DNA from: Rhizobium oryzihabitans
GTDB taxonomy: Bacteria > Pseudomonadota > Alphaproteobacteria > Rhizobiales > Rhizobiaceae
NCBI RefSeq assembly: GCF_010669145.1
Contig: NZ_CP048637.1
Span: forward strand, 124,001-188,000
DNA length: 64,000 nt
Direction of reading: 5' to 3'
The notes under the pieces: generated by a model
Databases searched by the model: none
What the model saw: only the letters and a program-made list of their open reading frames with translations
What the model was told of the DNA's origin: nothing
Shown: positions 52,746 to 62,851 of the stretch, piece by piece
Position numbering within the stretch: position 1 is the stretch's first letter
How the letters are laid out: the number at the start of each line of letters is the position of its first letter
Program-made: the position numbers and the translations under genes

Positions 52746-53167
52746 TTAACCGCACTCTGCTACACATCGGCCGTCCGCGTTTTTCCTCCCGAGCCCGAGC
52801 CGCTTCGCCGCTTGCCGGCGTTGTTCGGAATATCCTGGGCTACCATCGGACAATCGCCCGGCCGCTTGAACCGGAAGCGGTACTCCTCTGATGTAAGCCC
52901 GTATCGCCAGATGCCGTTTCAGGCTCTTGCAGGGCCTGCCTTGGAGAAGGCCAATGTGATCACGCGACTCCAGACTTGTCTTAACGGAGACGGTTGGCAC
53001 GTACTCGGGTTCCGGCGGCGCCTCAGGCTTTGCATCCTCCGACGGAGCCGCCTTCGTCGTCCGAATCATATTGGCAAGCTCGCTGCCTGGCACGGCATTG
53101 TTTCTAACATAGGCGCTCAAAGCTGAACCGTTAGGACCGCAAGATCGGGCTTCACAGCCTCGCTCAT
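52746..53167 (-). pseudogene. Ros/MucR-family zinc-finger regulator, decayed
   Basis: From ATG 53167 the translation reads MSEAVKPDLAVLTVQL then stops; the next frame continues SAYVRNNAVPGSELANMIRT, and KSLKRHL is followed, in yet another frame, by YGLTSEEYRFRF and CPMVAQDIP, before YSEQRRQAAKRLGLGRK returns to the earlier frame. Together these are the standard MucR blocks in the right order. At least three indels are needed, so decay is more likely here than in the single-frameshift genes. MucR is an alphaproteobacterial H-NS-like regulator. Confidence 0.8.
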
Positions 53168-53535
53168 GTCGATGCCCTTGTTTACGCCCTGCGACAACTG
53201 AACTTCATCAGGCACTTCCCAGTCTGAAATAGAAAGACGAGGTGCGGAATCTGGGAAAATTTCCAACGAATGTCAAAGGCATTTCACCAGCGAGACCTTC
53301 GGGCTTTTTTAGACAGTGCCGGAACTTGGCTTCCGCATTGATATCGACTACAGCAACTCTGGCAGGATCGCCGCAGTAAAGGCATATTCCCAAATTGCGG
53401 CCTATGCCTCCCTCGCGGCCCGGCACACTCAGGCGGGTGCTGTATCCTCGCTCTCGCCACTGTCCGATTTAAGAGCTCCCGCTCTCCGACGGTGAACTCA
53501 CTTTCCAGCTTTGGCGGAAAAATTTCGAATATCAC
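53168..53535. other. Intergenic region before the catalase cluster
   Basis: About 370 bp. A plus-strand stretch near 53325-53500 (GFRIDIDYSNSGRIAAVKAY) is open but has no start or recognised family; it may be debris. It marks the change to the GC-richer right-hand block. Confidence 0.35.
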
Positions 53536-54725
53536 ATGAAACCTGAAATCGATCCGTGCGTTTACGCCACGAAGACGCAAAGCGCGCGAGAAAGCCTTCG
53601 GACATGTCCGGCTTTCTCCTGCATGTTGCAAGAACGCGGGACACAAGATTTGTTCATACCCTATACGGAAACGACCGAGACGCTCCAGCCGGATGAAGAA
53701 CGCATCGTCCGTGACATCGTCTCCCATATGGCGGCGGCGCAGGCTCGCAACGCCGAGCGTCATCGGCACGCCCATCGCGACGCGCACGCCAAGAGCCATG
53801 CGGTCCTCAAGGGCGGATGGCGGTGCATGACGGGCTGGTACCTGAACTGGCACAGGGGATTTTCGCCGCCCCGCGCGAATACGAGGTGGTGGCACGGCTG
53901 TCCTCGGCGCCCGGCGATATCCATAGTGACTCCATTCCCGAACCGCGCGGCTTCGCGATCAAGATCATCGGTGTTGAGGGCGAACGTCTCGTGCCCGAGC
54001 TTGGCGGCGCCAATCAGGATTTTCTGATGGTGAACTTTCCCATCCTCGCCTTCGGAACCGTGCAGAAATACAAAAAGATGCTCACGCTTCTCGAACGCAG
54101 GGCGCAAGCGCCCGAGGCGGTGCAGAAAGCCACGGCCGCCACCGCACGCGGAGTGCGGGGTCTCGTCAAGGCCGTGGGCGCGACGCCCGGCGCAACGCTC
54201 CAGGGCCTCGCCCGCGACCGGGCGCATGTGCTGGGCGAGACCTTCCACACCCAGGCCGCGATCCGCTACGGCGACTACATCGCCAAGCTGTCGCTAGCGC
54301 CGCAGGGCGAGGTCGCGGTGCTGACCGGGCAAGAGGTCGGCGACGGCTTCTCGGCGATGGCCGATGCGGTGGCGGCGCATTTCGCACGCGCCGGCGCGAG
54401 CTACGAACTGCGCGCCCAGCTTTGCACCGATGCCGAAAACATGCCGGTCGAGGACGCCGCCATCCTGTGGGATCCCGACGCCTCGCCGCATGTACCGATC
54501 GCGACCCTGCAGTTCGAGCCGCAGGACGTGCTGTCGCCGGCCCGGCGAGTCCACGGCGACGACCATCTGGCCTTCAATCCCTGGAACGGCGTGGCTGCGC
54601 ATCGTCCGCTGGGCTCGATCATGCGCGTGCGCAAGGCGGCCTATGAATCCTCTTCCGCGCAGCGACACCGGCTGAATGCCGTGCCGCGCGCCGAGCCATC
54701 GGCACTGGCCGATATTCCCGACTGA
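53536..54725 (+). CDS. y4iL-like catalase-family heme protein, frameshifted
   Basis: The first part (YTETTETLQPDEERIVRDIV, HRHAHRDAHAKSHAVLKG) and the second (MAVHDGLVPELAQGIFAAPR, VARLSSAPGDIHSDSIPEPRGFAIKI) are consecutive blocks of a catalase-like protein lying in two frames. One base missing at 53812-53816 explains the break. Small catalase-like proteins of this group (rhizobial y4iL type) bind heme; peroxide or fatty-acid hydroperoxide substrates are possible. The true start may be ATG 53623, since the first 29 residues are atypical. It precedes an unknown gene and a DyP peroxidase. Confidence 0.78.
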
Positions 54726-54758
54726 CCGACACATTCGACCAAGCAGGAGACCCCACTC

Positions 54759-55457
54759 ATGTCGAACGATACCAAAGACCCGCGTCTGGGCGACGAGTCC
54801 CGGCTCGCCGAGTTCCGCCGCATCGCCAGGGAGATCGCGGCGGACGCGCCGACGCTGGCCCAGATCAAGATCAACAGTCTGATCCGCGACCACAATCCGC
54901 TGTTCGAAGGTAGCTCGAAATCCGCAGGGCGCGCCGGGCGGCAGTCGGGCAATGTTTCGGAACTGACGGCGATCGCCGATCTCAAGCCCGGCGGAGCCGA
55001 TCGCCTGCGCCGTCTCTTCAACCTGACGAACGGAAATTTCGATGGTGCACAAAGGGTCTCGACCCTGCACAACATGCGCTTCGTCTTTTTCGACAACGAT
55101 ACGCGTATCATCTTTGCCACCGCCTATGACGGCGACTGGGACACCTATATCAACGATTTCGCGACCAAGATCCCGGAACTGATGGACCTGCTCTTCGCCA
55201 ATGTCGAAGGCTGGCCCGGCATCACCTCACCCAAGGTGAAGGATTTCATCGCCGGACACCAGATCGACGCGGCGGGCTGGTTCGTTGCCAATCCGCAGGT
55301 GAGCGTCGTGGATGTGCGCCGCTACCAGCGGATGGACAAGGCAGTAGAGGAATTCCTCGACGCCATGTCGGCCAATGCCGAAATGGACGCGACGACGCAC
55401 AAGGCGCTCGCGAAGCTGTCCGAAGCCATCGCCGTTCCGCAGGGGGTCGATTACTGA
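54759..55457 (+). CDS. Unknown protein between catalase and DyP genes, 232 aa
   Basis: No family is recognised with certainty. Recurring landmarks are VSTLHNMRFVFFDNDTRIIF and ATAYDGDWDTYINDFATKIP, then VEGWPGITSPKVKDFIAGHQ and an acidic helical C-terminus. Two aromatic/acidic stretches resemble ferredoxin-like alpha+beta folds such as those of DyP or Dabb proteins, but that is weak. It starts 33 nt after the catalase and its stop shares a base with the DyP start (TGATG), so the three are one operon and probably one pathway. Confidence 0.85.
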   Translation: MSNDTKDPRLGDESRLAEFRRIAREIAADAPTLAQIKINSLIRDHNPLFEGSSKSAGRAGRQSGNVSELTAIADLKPGGADRLRRLFNLTNGNFDGAQRVSTLHNMRFVFFDNDTRIIFATAYDGDWDTYINDFATKIPELMDLLFANVEGWPGITSPKVKDFIAGHQIDAAGWFVANPQVSVVDVRRYQRMDKAVEEFLDAMSANAEMDATTHKALAKLSEAIAVPQGVDY

Positions 55458-56831
55458 TGAGCTTCTTCAAACACCTGAAAGACCGTTTCCGTCGCGACCG
55501 GGTCACGCTCCAGCTCGACGATATCCAGGCCCTGATCCTGCGCTCGCGACCCGAGCCCTATGTGGGCATCCATGCGATGCTGCATGTGGACGAGGCGGAG
55601 GGCGGGCGCGACCTGATCGCCCGGCTGGCTGAATATATTCCCTCGGCCAGCGACTGGGCCGACGATCTCAGCGCCTGGACCGGCGTCGCGATCAGCCATG
55701 CCGGGCTTAAGGCGCTCGGCCTGCCCGAGGACTCTTTGGCCTCCTTCCCGCTAGCCTTCCGGCAGGGCATGGCGGGGCGCGCGACCCAGCTTCATGATTT
55801 CGGCGAAAACGCGCCCGAGACCTGGGAGGACGCCTACAGGAACGACACCTGCCACATCGCGCTGACGATCTATGCCGCAGACAAGCCCGCGCTGGATGTT
55901 GCCGTGGAAAAGGCGATGGCCGAGTTCGACGCCTCGACCGGCGTCACGCTCGTGGGCACGCATGAGTTCGGCGCCGACGAGGATGCCGAAAACCCGTTCG
56001 GCTTTCGCGATTCCATCTCGCAGCCGACGGTGGCGGGCGCCGGTGTCGATCCGCAGCCGGGCAGGAGCGCGCCATCGCCGCCGGGGAATTCGTTCTGGGC
56101 GAAAACAGCGAGACCGGCGAGCCCATCTCGATGCCTTCGCCCGATCCTCTGGGGCGAAACGGCTCCTTCGTCGTGCTGCGCAAATATGACAGCCGCGTCG
56201 GCGCCTTCAACGAGTTTCTGCGTGCACAGACGGGGACGCAGAGGCGCAGCATGCCTTGGCCGCCAAGATGTTCGGCCGCTGGCGTTCGGGCGCGCCGCTG
56301 CCACTATCACCGGCCAGGGACGATCCGGACCTTGGCGCGGACCGGCAGCGCAACAACGATTTCGATTTCAAGGGTGACGTAAGGGGGTTCGTTTGTCCGC
56401 ATTCCAGTCATATGCGCCGCATGAACCCGCGCGGCGGCGACTTGACCATCCTGACAGACGAGAACATCCACCGCATCATCCGGCGATCCTCGACCTTCGG
56501 TCCGAAATGGACACCGGACGTGACGGCGGCGGAAGACAGGCCGGACGAACGCGGCCTGTTCTTCATCTTCATCAGCGCGCGGGCCTATGACACGGTGGAG
56601 TTCCTGCAACAGGAGTGGATCAACCGCGGCAACTTCATCGACCTCGGCACCGAGCCAGATCCGATTGTCGGTCTGCATGAGGAGCCGGGCAGGTTCACCA
56701 TTCCGGCCGATCCGGTGCGCCGCCGCATCGACGGGGTGACAACCTTCAACCGTCTGCGAGGAGGCGAATACATGTTCATGCCCTCCCTGACGGCCCTGCG
56801 CTGGATCGGAAGCGAGGGCTGGGCCGGTTGA
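55457..56831 (+). CDS. DyP-type peroxidase, two frameshifts
   Basis: The N-terminal half ends with NPFGFRDSISQPTVAGAG, replacing the usual GxxDG by GFRDS. The middle part (ENSETGEPISMPSPDPLGRN, SFVVLRKYDSRVGAFNEFLR) and the C-terminal half (CPHSSHMRRMNPR with the proximal heme His, then FIFISARAYDTVEFLQQEWI) lie in successive frames. One missing base near 56057-56062 and one in the GGGG run at 56232-56235 account for both breaks. It would use peroxide to oxidise bulky substrates. It ends the catalase-unknown-DyP operon. Confidence 0.85.
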
Positions 56832-56881
56832 ATACGGATGCAGGAGCGGGGGGCCTTGCTCCGGCATCCCGTTCCGGCAGG

Positions 56882-57735
56882 TTATTTCCCGTAGACGTAG
56901 AACCCCTCTCCACAGGCGACGCCCATCTTTCCCTTGTCGATATAGTTTTCCTTCAGATAGCGGGCGAAGGCCTGCGCTTTCGGATCGCCGTTCGAGGAGA
57001 TATACCAGGCGGTACCGAGACCGACGATGTCGTAGATCTCGAACGGCCCTTTCGGCGCGCCGGTGGCGATCTTCCATGTCCTGTCGATGGCCTGCGGATC
57101 GGCGATGCCGTCGACCAGAAGCCCGGAAGCGGCGGACAGAAACGGCACCAGCAGCGAGTTCAGCACATAGCCCGCTTTCTCCTTGCGGATCTCGATCGGA
57201 ACCATGCCGATGGCGCGGGCGAAGGCGACCACCTGTTCGTAGACGGCGGGATCGGTCCCGGCATGGCCCATGACCTCGGCCACGTTGTGCTTCCATATCT
57301 CGTTGGCGAAATGCAGCGCGAGGAAGCGCTCGGGGCGGCCGGTCGATCCCGCCATGGCGCTGGGCAGGAGCGTCGAGGAATTGGTGACGAAGATCGTGCG
57401 CGGCGGAGCGGCGGCTCCGAGACGGGCGTAGACCTGCCGCTTCAGCTCCAGCTTCTCGGGAATCGCTTCGATCACCAGATCGGCGGCCCCGGCGGCGGCC
57501 TCAAGATCGTCCGTCCAGGCGATGCGCGCCTTCGCGGCCTCGGCCGAGGCCCCGTCCGCGCCAGGAATATCTTCCAGCAAGCGCAGGGCGAAGGCGTCAA
57601 CCAGCCCCCTCCCCTTTGCCAGCGCGGCCTCATCGATGTCGTAGGCGATGACGGAAAATCCGTGCCAGGCGGCCTGAAGCGCGATCTGCGCCCGAGGATA
57701 CCGGTTCCGAGCACGGTGACAGTGGCTATGGTCAT
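56882..57735 (-). CDS. 3-hydroxyacyl-CoA dehydrogenase, frameshifted near its N-terminus
   Basis: MTIATVTVLGTGILG begins an NAD-binding Rossmann fold, and the next frame continues AQIALQAAWHGFSVIAYDID and then the body: ADLVIEAIPEKLELK, FVTNSSTLLPSAMAGSTGRP, and HFANEIWKHNVAEVMGH with the catalytic His. One G missing at 57690-57693 explains the break. The C-terminal domain is present (YVLNSLLVPFLSAASGLLVD). It would interconvert a 3-hydroxyacyl-CoA and 3-ketoacyl-CoA with NAD. Beside TetR and oleate hydratase it suggests fatty-acid metabolism. Confidence 0.88.
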
Positions 57736-57799
57736 GGACGTTTCTCCTGCGGATGATGCGGCCGGCAGACGGCGCGCGGATATCGGCGGCAGCCGCCCG

Positions 57800-58399
57800 T
57801 CAGGCCGGGCAGCCGGTGATGGCGCGGAAGAAGGCGAGCAGGATGCGGTCGCGCGGCAGGGAATCCGGCACGCTGCCCTGCACGATCAGCCCCGCCCACA
57901 ATGCGTAGAGCCCGATGGCGATCTGCCGCGGCTCCATCGCCGGTTTCAACCGATGAAGGCGGATCAGATCCTCCAAAAGCAGGGTGAATTCGCCGTGGCA
58001 GGCGGCCTTGTATTCGTTGTAGCGGCTGGCGAAGGCGGCATCGCGCTGCGCATGAAGCTGCAACTCGATCGAAAGAAGCGACCATTGCGGCTCGGCCGCC
58101 AGTTCGGCCAGCCTCGCCGCCAGCCGCGTCATCGCGGCATCGAGATCGCCCCGGTCGGTCCCGGCAAGAATGTCGCGCAGAAAGGCCACCTCGCTCTGGA
58201 CATGCATCTGCATGATTTCCAGAAGCAGATCCTCCTTCGTGCTGAAGTTGGAATAGAATGCGCCCTGGGTATGGCCCGCGGCCTCGCAGATATGCCGGAT
58301 CGAGGCGGCGGCCAGCCCTTCCGAGGCGATCGAGGCGTTCGCGGCGGCGATCAGGCGCCGGCGTGTCTGTTCCTGAGCTTCCTTGCGTGTCAAGCGCAT
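57800..58399 (-). CDS. TetR-family transcriptional regulator, 199 aa
   Basis: A TetR helix-turn-helix at about residues 10-55 (QTRRRLIAAANASIASEGLA, AAGHTQGAFYSNFSTKEDLL) is followed by an all-helical ligand domain. ATG 58399 is chosen because MRLTRKEAQEQTRRRL is standard; the frame extends 11 codons further. It sits between oleate hydratase (upstream, same strand) and the hydroxyacyl-CoA dehydrogenase, so fatty-acid-derived ligands are plausible. Confidence 0.92.
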   Translation of the reverse strand: MRLTRKEAQEQTRRRLIAAANASIASEGLAAASIRHICEAAGHTQGAFYSNFSTKEDLLLEIMQMHVQSEVAFLRDILAGTDRGDLDAAMTRLAARLAELAAEPQWSLLSIELQLHAQRDAAFASRYNEYKAACHGEFTLLLEDLIRLHRLKPAMEPRQIAIGLYALWAGLIVQGSVPDSLPRDRILLAFFRAITGCPA

Positions 58400-58464
58400 G
58401 ATGGCACCCTTGCCTTTTTCTGATTGCGGCACGCCGCCCTGCGGGGACGGCGTGCCGTTGCCGT

Positions 58465-60444
58465 TCAGTCGCGTTTTCCGCGCACCGTCTCGCGGAACCG
58501 CTCAAGCCAGCCGAACACCGTCGCCACGGCCTGCCCGCCCTTGCCGAGAAGATTGGACAACTCGCTTTCGGCATGCTCCAGCGTCGTCTCCTCCTTCTCC
58601 GGCAACGGCGGCAGGATATGGGCGTAATAGGTCTTGTCGAGCAGCCGGTGCAAGAGCCGCTCGCCGGGGAAGGGTTCGTTGCTGTTGAGCGCCCGCGCTC
58701 CTTTCAGGATATTGCGGATGTCGTATTGCGTCGGGCTGATGTCGGCCACCTGCTTGGGCAGACCTAGCAGGGTATAGACGCCTATGCGCGCGGTGCGGAC
58801 CGAACTTTCCATCGTGAAGATGATGTCGTTCGAGGTTTCGACGAACTGGCCGAGCAAAGCCAGGTTGGTGCAGCCTTCCGGCACGACATGCGGCCTGTCT
58901 CCCGCCGCGCGCGGCATGAACTGCGCTGTGATATAGGGCATCAGCGCCAGCCGCACCTTGGTGTTGGCCGCGATCTCGTCGATCTGCCCGACGATGCCGA
59001 GGTGATAGCAGAGCTCCGTCAGAACCTCGCGCCCGTTGCAGGCAGGCATCGGTTTCTTGACGTAATTGCCGTCCTTGTCCATCAAAAGCGCATAGACCCA
59101 CAGCACCAGCACGTCACCCGGCTGGTCCGGAAAATGCGGCTGGCGGTTGCAGGTGACGCTCAGCACCCAGTTGGAATCGGTGAAGGTGATGATGCCGCCG
59201 GTGACCGTTTTGCCCGAATAGGGATCGTTGACCGAAAGCTCCTTGAGCTTGTCGACGAGCGGCGACGGTTTGCAGGTGAGCGTCGCCGATTCCCACATCG
59301 AGCCGTCGACATTGCCGTAGAATTTTTCAGGCTTGCCGAAGACCGGCGATTTCCTCGCCAGGTTCTTCCACAGCGTCCAGTCGCTGTCCTCGCCCGGCTC
59401 CGCCTTGCCGCGTTCAAGCACGGGCGCGGTGTCCATGTCGCCATAAGCGGTGCCCTCGGTCATCGAGCCGGTCAGCGCGAAGACCACGTCATCGGGGCCG
59501 AGATCGATCACCTCGTCCCGGCCATCGACCTTGCAGCGGATGGCGGTCACCGTCCGCTTGCCCTCCGCTTCGGTCATGTCGAGATCGTAGGCGCGGGTGT
59601 CGAACTGCACCTTCACGCCCTTTTCCTTCAAAAGGCGGATGAGCGGCACGACGAAACTGTCATACTGGTTGTATTTCGGGAAGACCAGCGCCGACATGTC
59701 CGTCAGGCCGTCGATGGCGTCGAGGAAACGGTGCATGTAGAGCTTCACCTCGAGCAGGCTCTGCCAGTTCTCGAAGGCGAACATCGACCGCCACAGATAC
59801 CAGAAATTGGTCTGCAGGAAGCTTTCGCTGAAATAGTCCTCGATGGTGATGTCGTCGAGGTCCTCCTTGCGCTTCAGGAGCAGCTTGACGATCTCCCACT
59901 GATGCGCCCTGCTGAGCCCGAGGGTCGAGAAGTCGCGGATCTCGCCCTGTTTGTGCATCAGGCGCGCTTTCGACCAGTTCGGGTCGTTGTCGTTCACCAG
60001 CCGGTATTCGTCGAGCACGCTGTAGGGCTCGGGCAGTTCCAATGCCGGCACGTCCTGGAAGACGTCCCAGAAATTGTCGTAGTTCCAGTTCATCTCGCGG
60101 CCGCCGCGAATGATATAGCCGTCCTCGGCGTTGCCCGCGCCGTCCAGCGAGCCGCCCTCGATATTCATCGTGTCGAGGATGGTGATGTCCTCGCCCTTCA
60201 TGCGGCCGTCGCGCAGCATGTAGAAGGCCGCCGCGAGCCCGGCGACGCCGCTGCCGACGATCCAGGCCTTGCGCCCTTCGACCGGCGTGACCGGCAGCGG
60301 GCGGTTGCGCATGTAGGGACCCATCGTGTCGGGCGGCGGCAGCGTGTCCTGCGGGCCTTTCCGCCAGAAGGCTTCGCCCACATTGGCTTCGATCTTTATC
60401 CCCGGCTTCTGCCCGTTCGGCAGGGAGGTGGTCTTGTCGTTCAT
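58465..60444 (-). CDS. ohyA: Oleate hydratase (fatty-acid double-bond hydratase), 659 aa
   Basis: An FAD protein of the MCRA/oleate hydratase family that adds water to the 9,10 double bond of oleate to give 10-hydroxystearate. [20 protein letters not shown] is the FAD-binding motif and [14 protein letters not shown] [12 protein letters not shown] and [19 protein letters not shown] are family signatures, as are [19 protein letters not shown] and [20 protein letters not shown]. Start 60444 gives [15 protein letters not shown]; the frame extends 21 codons upstream. Length is normal, with no frameshift. It detoxifies unsaturated fatty acids or feeds hydroxy-acid metabolism. Confidence 0.94.
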   Translation of the reverse strand: MNDKTTSLPNGQKPGIKIEANVGEAFWRKGPQDTLPPPDTMGPYMRNRPLPVTPVEGRKAWIVGSGVAGLAAAFYMLRDGRMKGEDITILDTMNIEGGSLDGAGNAEDGYIIRGGREMNWNYDNFWDVFQDVPALELPEPYSVLDEYRLVNDNDPNWSKARLMHKQGEIRDFSTLGLSRAHQWEIVKLLLKRKEDLDDITIEDYFSESFLQTNFWYLWRSMFAFENWQSLLEVKLYMHRFLDAIDGLTDMSALVFPKYNQYDSFVVPLIRLLKEKGVKVQFDTRAYDLDMTEAEGKRTVTAIRCKVDGRDEVIDLGPDDVVFALTGSMTEGTAYGDMDTAPVLERGKAEPGEDSDWTLWKNLARKSPVFGKPEKFYGNVDGSMWESATLTCKPSPLVDKLKELSVNDPYSGKTVTGGIITFTDSNWVLSVTCNRQPHFPDQPGDVLVLWVYALLMDKDGNYVKKPMPACNGREVLTELCYHLGIVGQIDEIAANTKVRLALMPYITAQFMPRAAGDRPHVVPEGCTNLALLGQFVETSNDIIFTMESSVRTARIGVYTLLGLPKQVADISPTQYDIRNILKGARALNSNEPFPGERLLHRLLDKTYYAHILPPLPEKEETTLEHAESELSNLLGKGGQAVATVFGWLERFRETVRGKRD

Positions 60445-60537
60445 GATCGTCCTTTCCGTTTCCGCGCGCCGCAGCGCCGTTTCAGGGTACGACGTTATAA
60501 ATATCACTCGAAATTAAAATATCAAATGATACTTGAA

Positions 60538-61640
60538 TTATCTGCGCGCCCATCGGATTGTTACGGCCAGCAGCGCATATCCGATGGCCAGAACGATCTG
60601 GACCGCGACATCGTTCGCGACCGAGCGGAAATTCGCACCCATCTGGTTGACGCGGACGATAGCGGTGATCGCCGTGGTCGACGGGATCAGCAGGGAAAGC
60701 TCGCGCAAGACGGAGGGAATCTGTTCTACAGGCCAGGAAACGCCGGACAGGAAGAACAGTGGCATGCCCAGCACGACGAGGAAGAAGACGACGCCCTCCT
60801 TCCACGGGATCGACCAGGCGATGGCGAAGCCCATGGCGGTGACGGCGAAAAGGAAGGGGACGGCCACGAGGTAGAGCGTAACGATACCGCCGATGCGCGG
60901 AATACCAAGGACATAGGGCAGGAAGACGAGCGTCACCGCGATCCAGAAACAATAGAGAAGGATATAGGCCAGCGCCGCCGCAACCGCGGCCGGAGCGCGC
61001 GACGGCTGCCGGCCCGAATGTAGAATGCCGATGCCCATCAGCAGGGTCTGTTGCAGGATCAGAACGAAGGCGGCGGGGACGACGAAACTCGCATATCCGC
61101 CCTGCGGATTGAACAGCGGTGTGCTGGCAATGGTCATCGGGGCGACAAGCGCGGCCGCTTCTTCACCCGGAAGCCCGGCTGCGTTCAGGCGCTGGAACTG
61201 GATATCGGCCCCAGACTGCGCGCGGCATCGCCCATGGCGCCCATCGCGGCATTGTAGAGCAGAAAGTAGCTTGCATCGCCGTAGCCTGCGATGGCAGAGC
61301 GCCGATCAGATAGCAGGTCTTCCTCGAAACGCGGCGGCACCACGACGATCCCGTAAGCCTGACGGGCATAAAACAGTTGCTTGGCGGCCGGCAGGTCGGC
61401 CACGATCGATACAATTTCGGCGGAATCGCTGCTGGCAACACGGCGCAGCAATTCCCGGCTGGCGGTCGACCCGTCCTGATCGACGGCGACGACGGGCACC
61501 TCGCGCACCACTTCTCCGAGATAAGGCTGAGGATAGAGGACGCAATAGATGACGATGGCGGCGATCATCGTGGACTTGGCGCCTGGATCGGCGGCGACTT
61601 GGCGCAATGCGGCGAGAATACCTGCGAACAAGGATCTCAT
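60538..61640 (-). CDS. ABC-2 type exporter permease B, frameshifted
   Basis: The N-terminal part (MRSLFAGILAALRQVAADPG, VVAVDQDGSTASRELLRRVA) reads to SLG and ends in the wrong frame; the next frame supplies ADIQFQRLNAAGLPGEEAAA and the six-helix membrane region (LFNPQGGYASFVVPAAFVLI, FFLSGVSWPVEQIPSVLREL). One base missing in the CCCC run at 61209-61212 joins them. This layout, one helix, a periplasmic domain and a helical bundle, is that of YhiI/YbhR-type exporters. The start overlaps permease A by ATGA. Confidence 0.87.
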
Positions 61641-62851
61641 GGCGTCTCTCCCACCGGCGGTTCCGCTTTCACCCGCACGGCGGGCCGGGCCGTTCTGCGG
61701 AACTGGAGAAGCGTCAAAAGGCCATAGACCGCCAGCAGCGCCAGCAGCCAGCCGAGGGTGGGCAGCGATATCTCCACCGGCGTCCCCCTGAGAGCCTGGT
61801 CGGTCCGCAGTTGCAGATAGGGCGTGAGCGGCAGGATCGCCCCCCATGCCACGGAAAATCCGTTCATGACGATGCGGGGAAAACTGACGCCGGCGAAGCC
61901 GAAAGCCGGACCGGTCAAAAGACCGCATAGGCCGAGCGCCGCGACCGTGTCGGCCAGCGACAGGGCCAGAAGGACGCCGAGCAGCTGGCTGGCAAGGATG
62001 AAGGCGAAGCCCGAGACGACATGCAGCAGCATGCTGCCATGAAAAGGCGCGCCGAAGAAGCCGAAGATGATGGCGTCGGCGGCAATCAGCGTCAGGCCGT
62101 AGGTGAAGGTGTAGGGCAAAAGCTTGCCCGCCGTCGCCCGCAGCGGCGTTTTTCCCAGTCGCAGGACCCGGGCAATTCCGGCCTTCGTATGCCGGTCGCG
62201 GGAAAAGGAGAGGACGGCGCCGGCGCATATGAAGATTTGCAGCACCGTCGGCATGATCGCCGCGAGCAGGAATTGCACGTAGTCGAGGGTGGGATTGAAA
62301 AGCGGGCTCTGCCGGAGCGGCACCGGAGCGGCGGCCTCGATGGCGGCTTCCCGCGTGGCGCCCCTGGCGATGCGCATTTCCACGGCCAGACCGGCGGAGA
62401 AGGTATTCAGCGCCCCGTTTATGGCGCGTGCGGCGATGCCTCCGGGCGTCATCAACTGGTTGTTGTAGAAAACCACGACTTCCGGGCGGCGGCCCAGGAG
62501 CAGATCCCGCTCCAGACCGGAGGGGATCAGGACGGCTGCATAGATCCTGCCGTCAAGAACGGCCTCTCTGCCTTCGGTCAGGTTGACCAGGCGTCCCGCA
62601 ACCTCGACTTCGGGGGTCGCGTCGATCATCCGCACGATCTGCCTCGACATGCCGGTGCCGTCCTCGTCGATCACCGCCACCGGCAGGGCCGTCGGCAGCC
62701 CGGCATGGAATATAGCCGCGAGGATGAGAAACAGCAGAAGCGGAAACGGCCCGAGCATGAAGAACAGCGCCGGCCGTTCGGCGATCTGGCGCAGCTCGCG
62801 GCGGAATATGCGCCGGAAGCCGGGCGGGAGATGAGCGGCGGACACGGTCAC
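61637..62851 (-). CDS. ABC-2 type exporter permease A, about 404 aa
   Basis: Same architecture as permease B: first helix (ALFFMLGPFPLLLFLILAAI), periplasmic domain (VAVIDEDGTGMSRQIVRMID), then helices from LLAAIMPTVLQIFICAGAVL to LLALLAVYGLLTLLQF. A GTG at 62851 overlaps the hlyD stop as GTGA and is preferred; ATG 62878 would overlap hlyD by 31 bp. No ATP-binding gene is present in the operon, so the ATPase must be elsewhere or lies outside this set. Confidence 0.88.
   Translation of the reverse strand: MTVSAAHLPPGFRRIFRRELRQIAERPALFFMLGPFPLLLFLILAAIFHAGLPTALPVAVIDEDGTGMSRQIVRMIDATPEVEVAGRLVNLTEGREAVLDGRIYAAVLIPSGLERDLLLGRRPEVVVFYNNQLMTPGGIAARAINGALNTFSAGLAVEMRIARGATREAAIEAAAPVPLRQSPLFNPTLDYVQFLLAAIMPTVLQIFICAGAVLSFSRDRHTKAGIARVLRLGKTPLRATAGKLLPYTFTYGLTLIAADAIIFGFFGAPFHGSMLLHVVSGFAFILASQLLGVLLALSLADTVAALGLCGLLTGPAFGFAGVSFPRIVMNGFSVAWGAILPLTPYLQLRTDQALRGTPVEISLPTLGWLLALLAVYGLLTLLQFRRTARPAVRVKAEPPVGETP

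Noticed and set aside
58888..61023. 711-codon plus-strand frame, and 531-codon frame at 56828-58423
   Set aside because: Both are antisense to clear genes (ohyA, ABC permease, hydroxyacyl-CoA dehydrogenase, TetR). Long false frames are expected in this GC-rich block.
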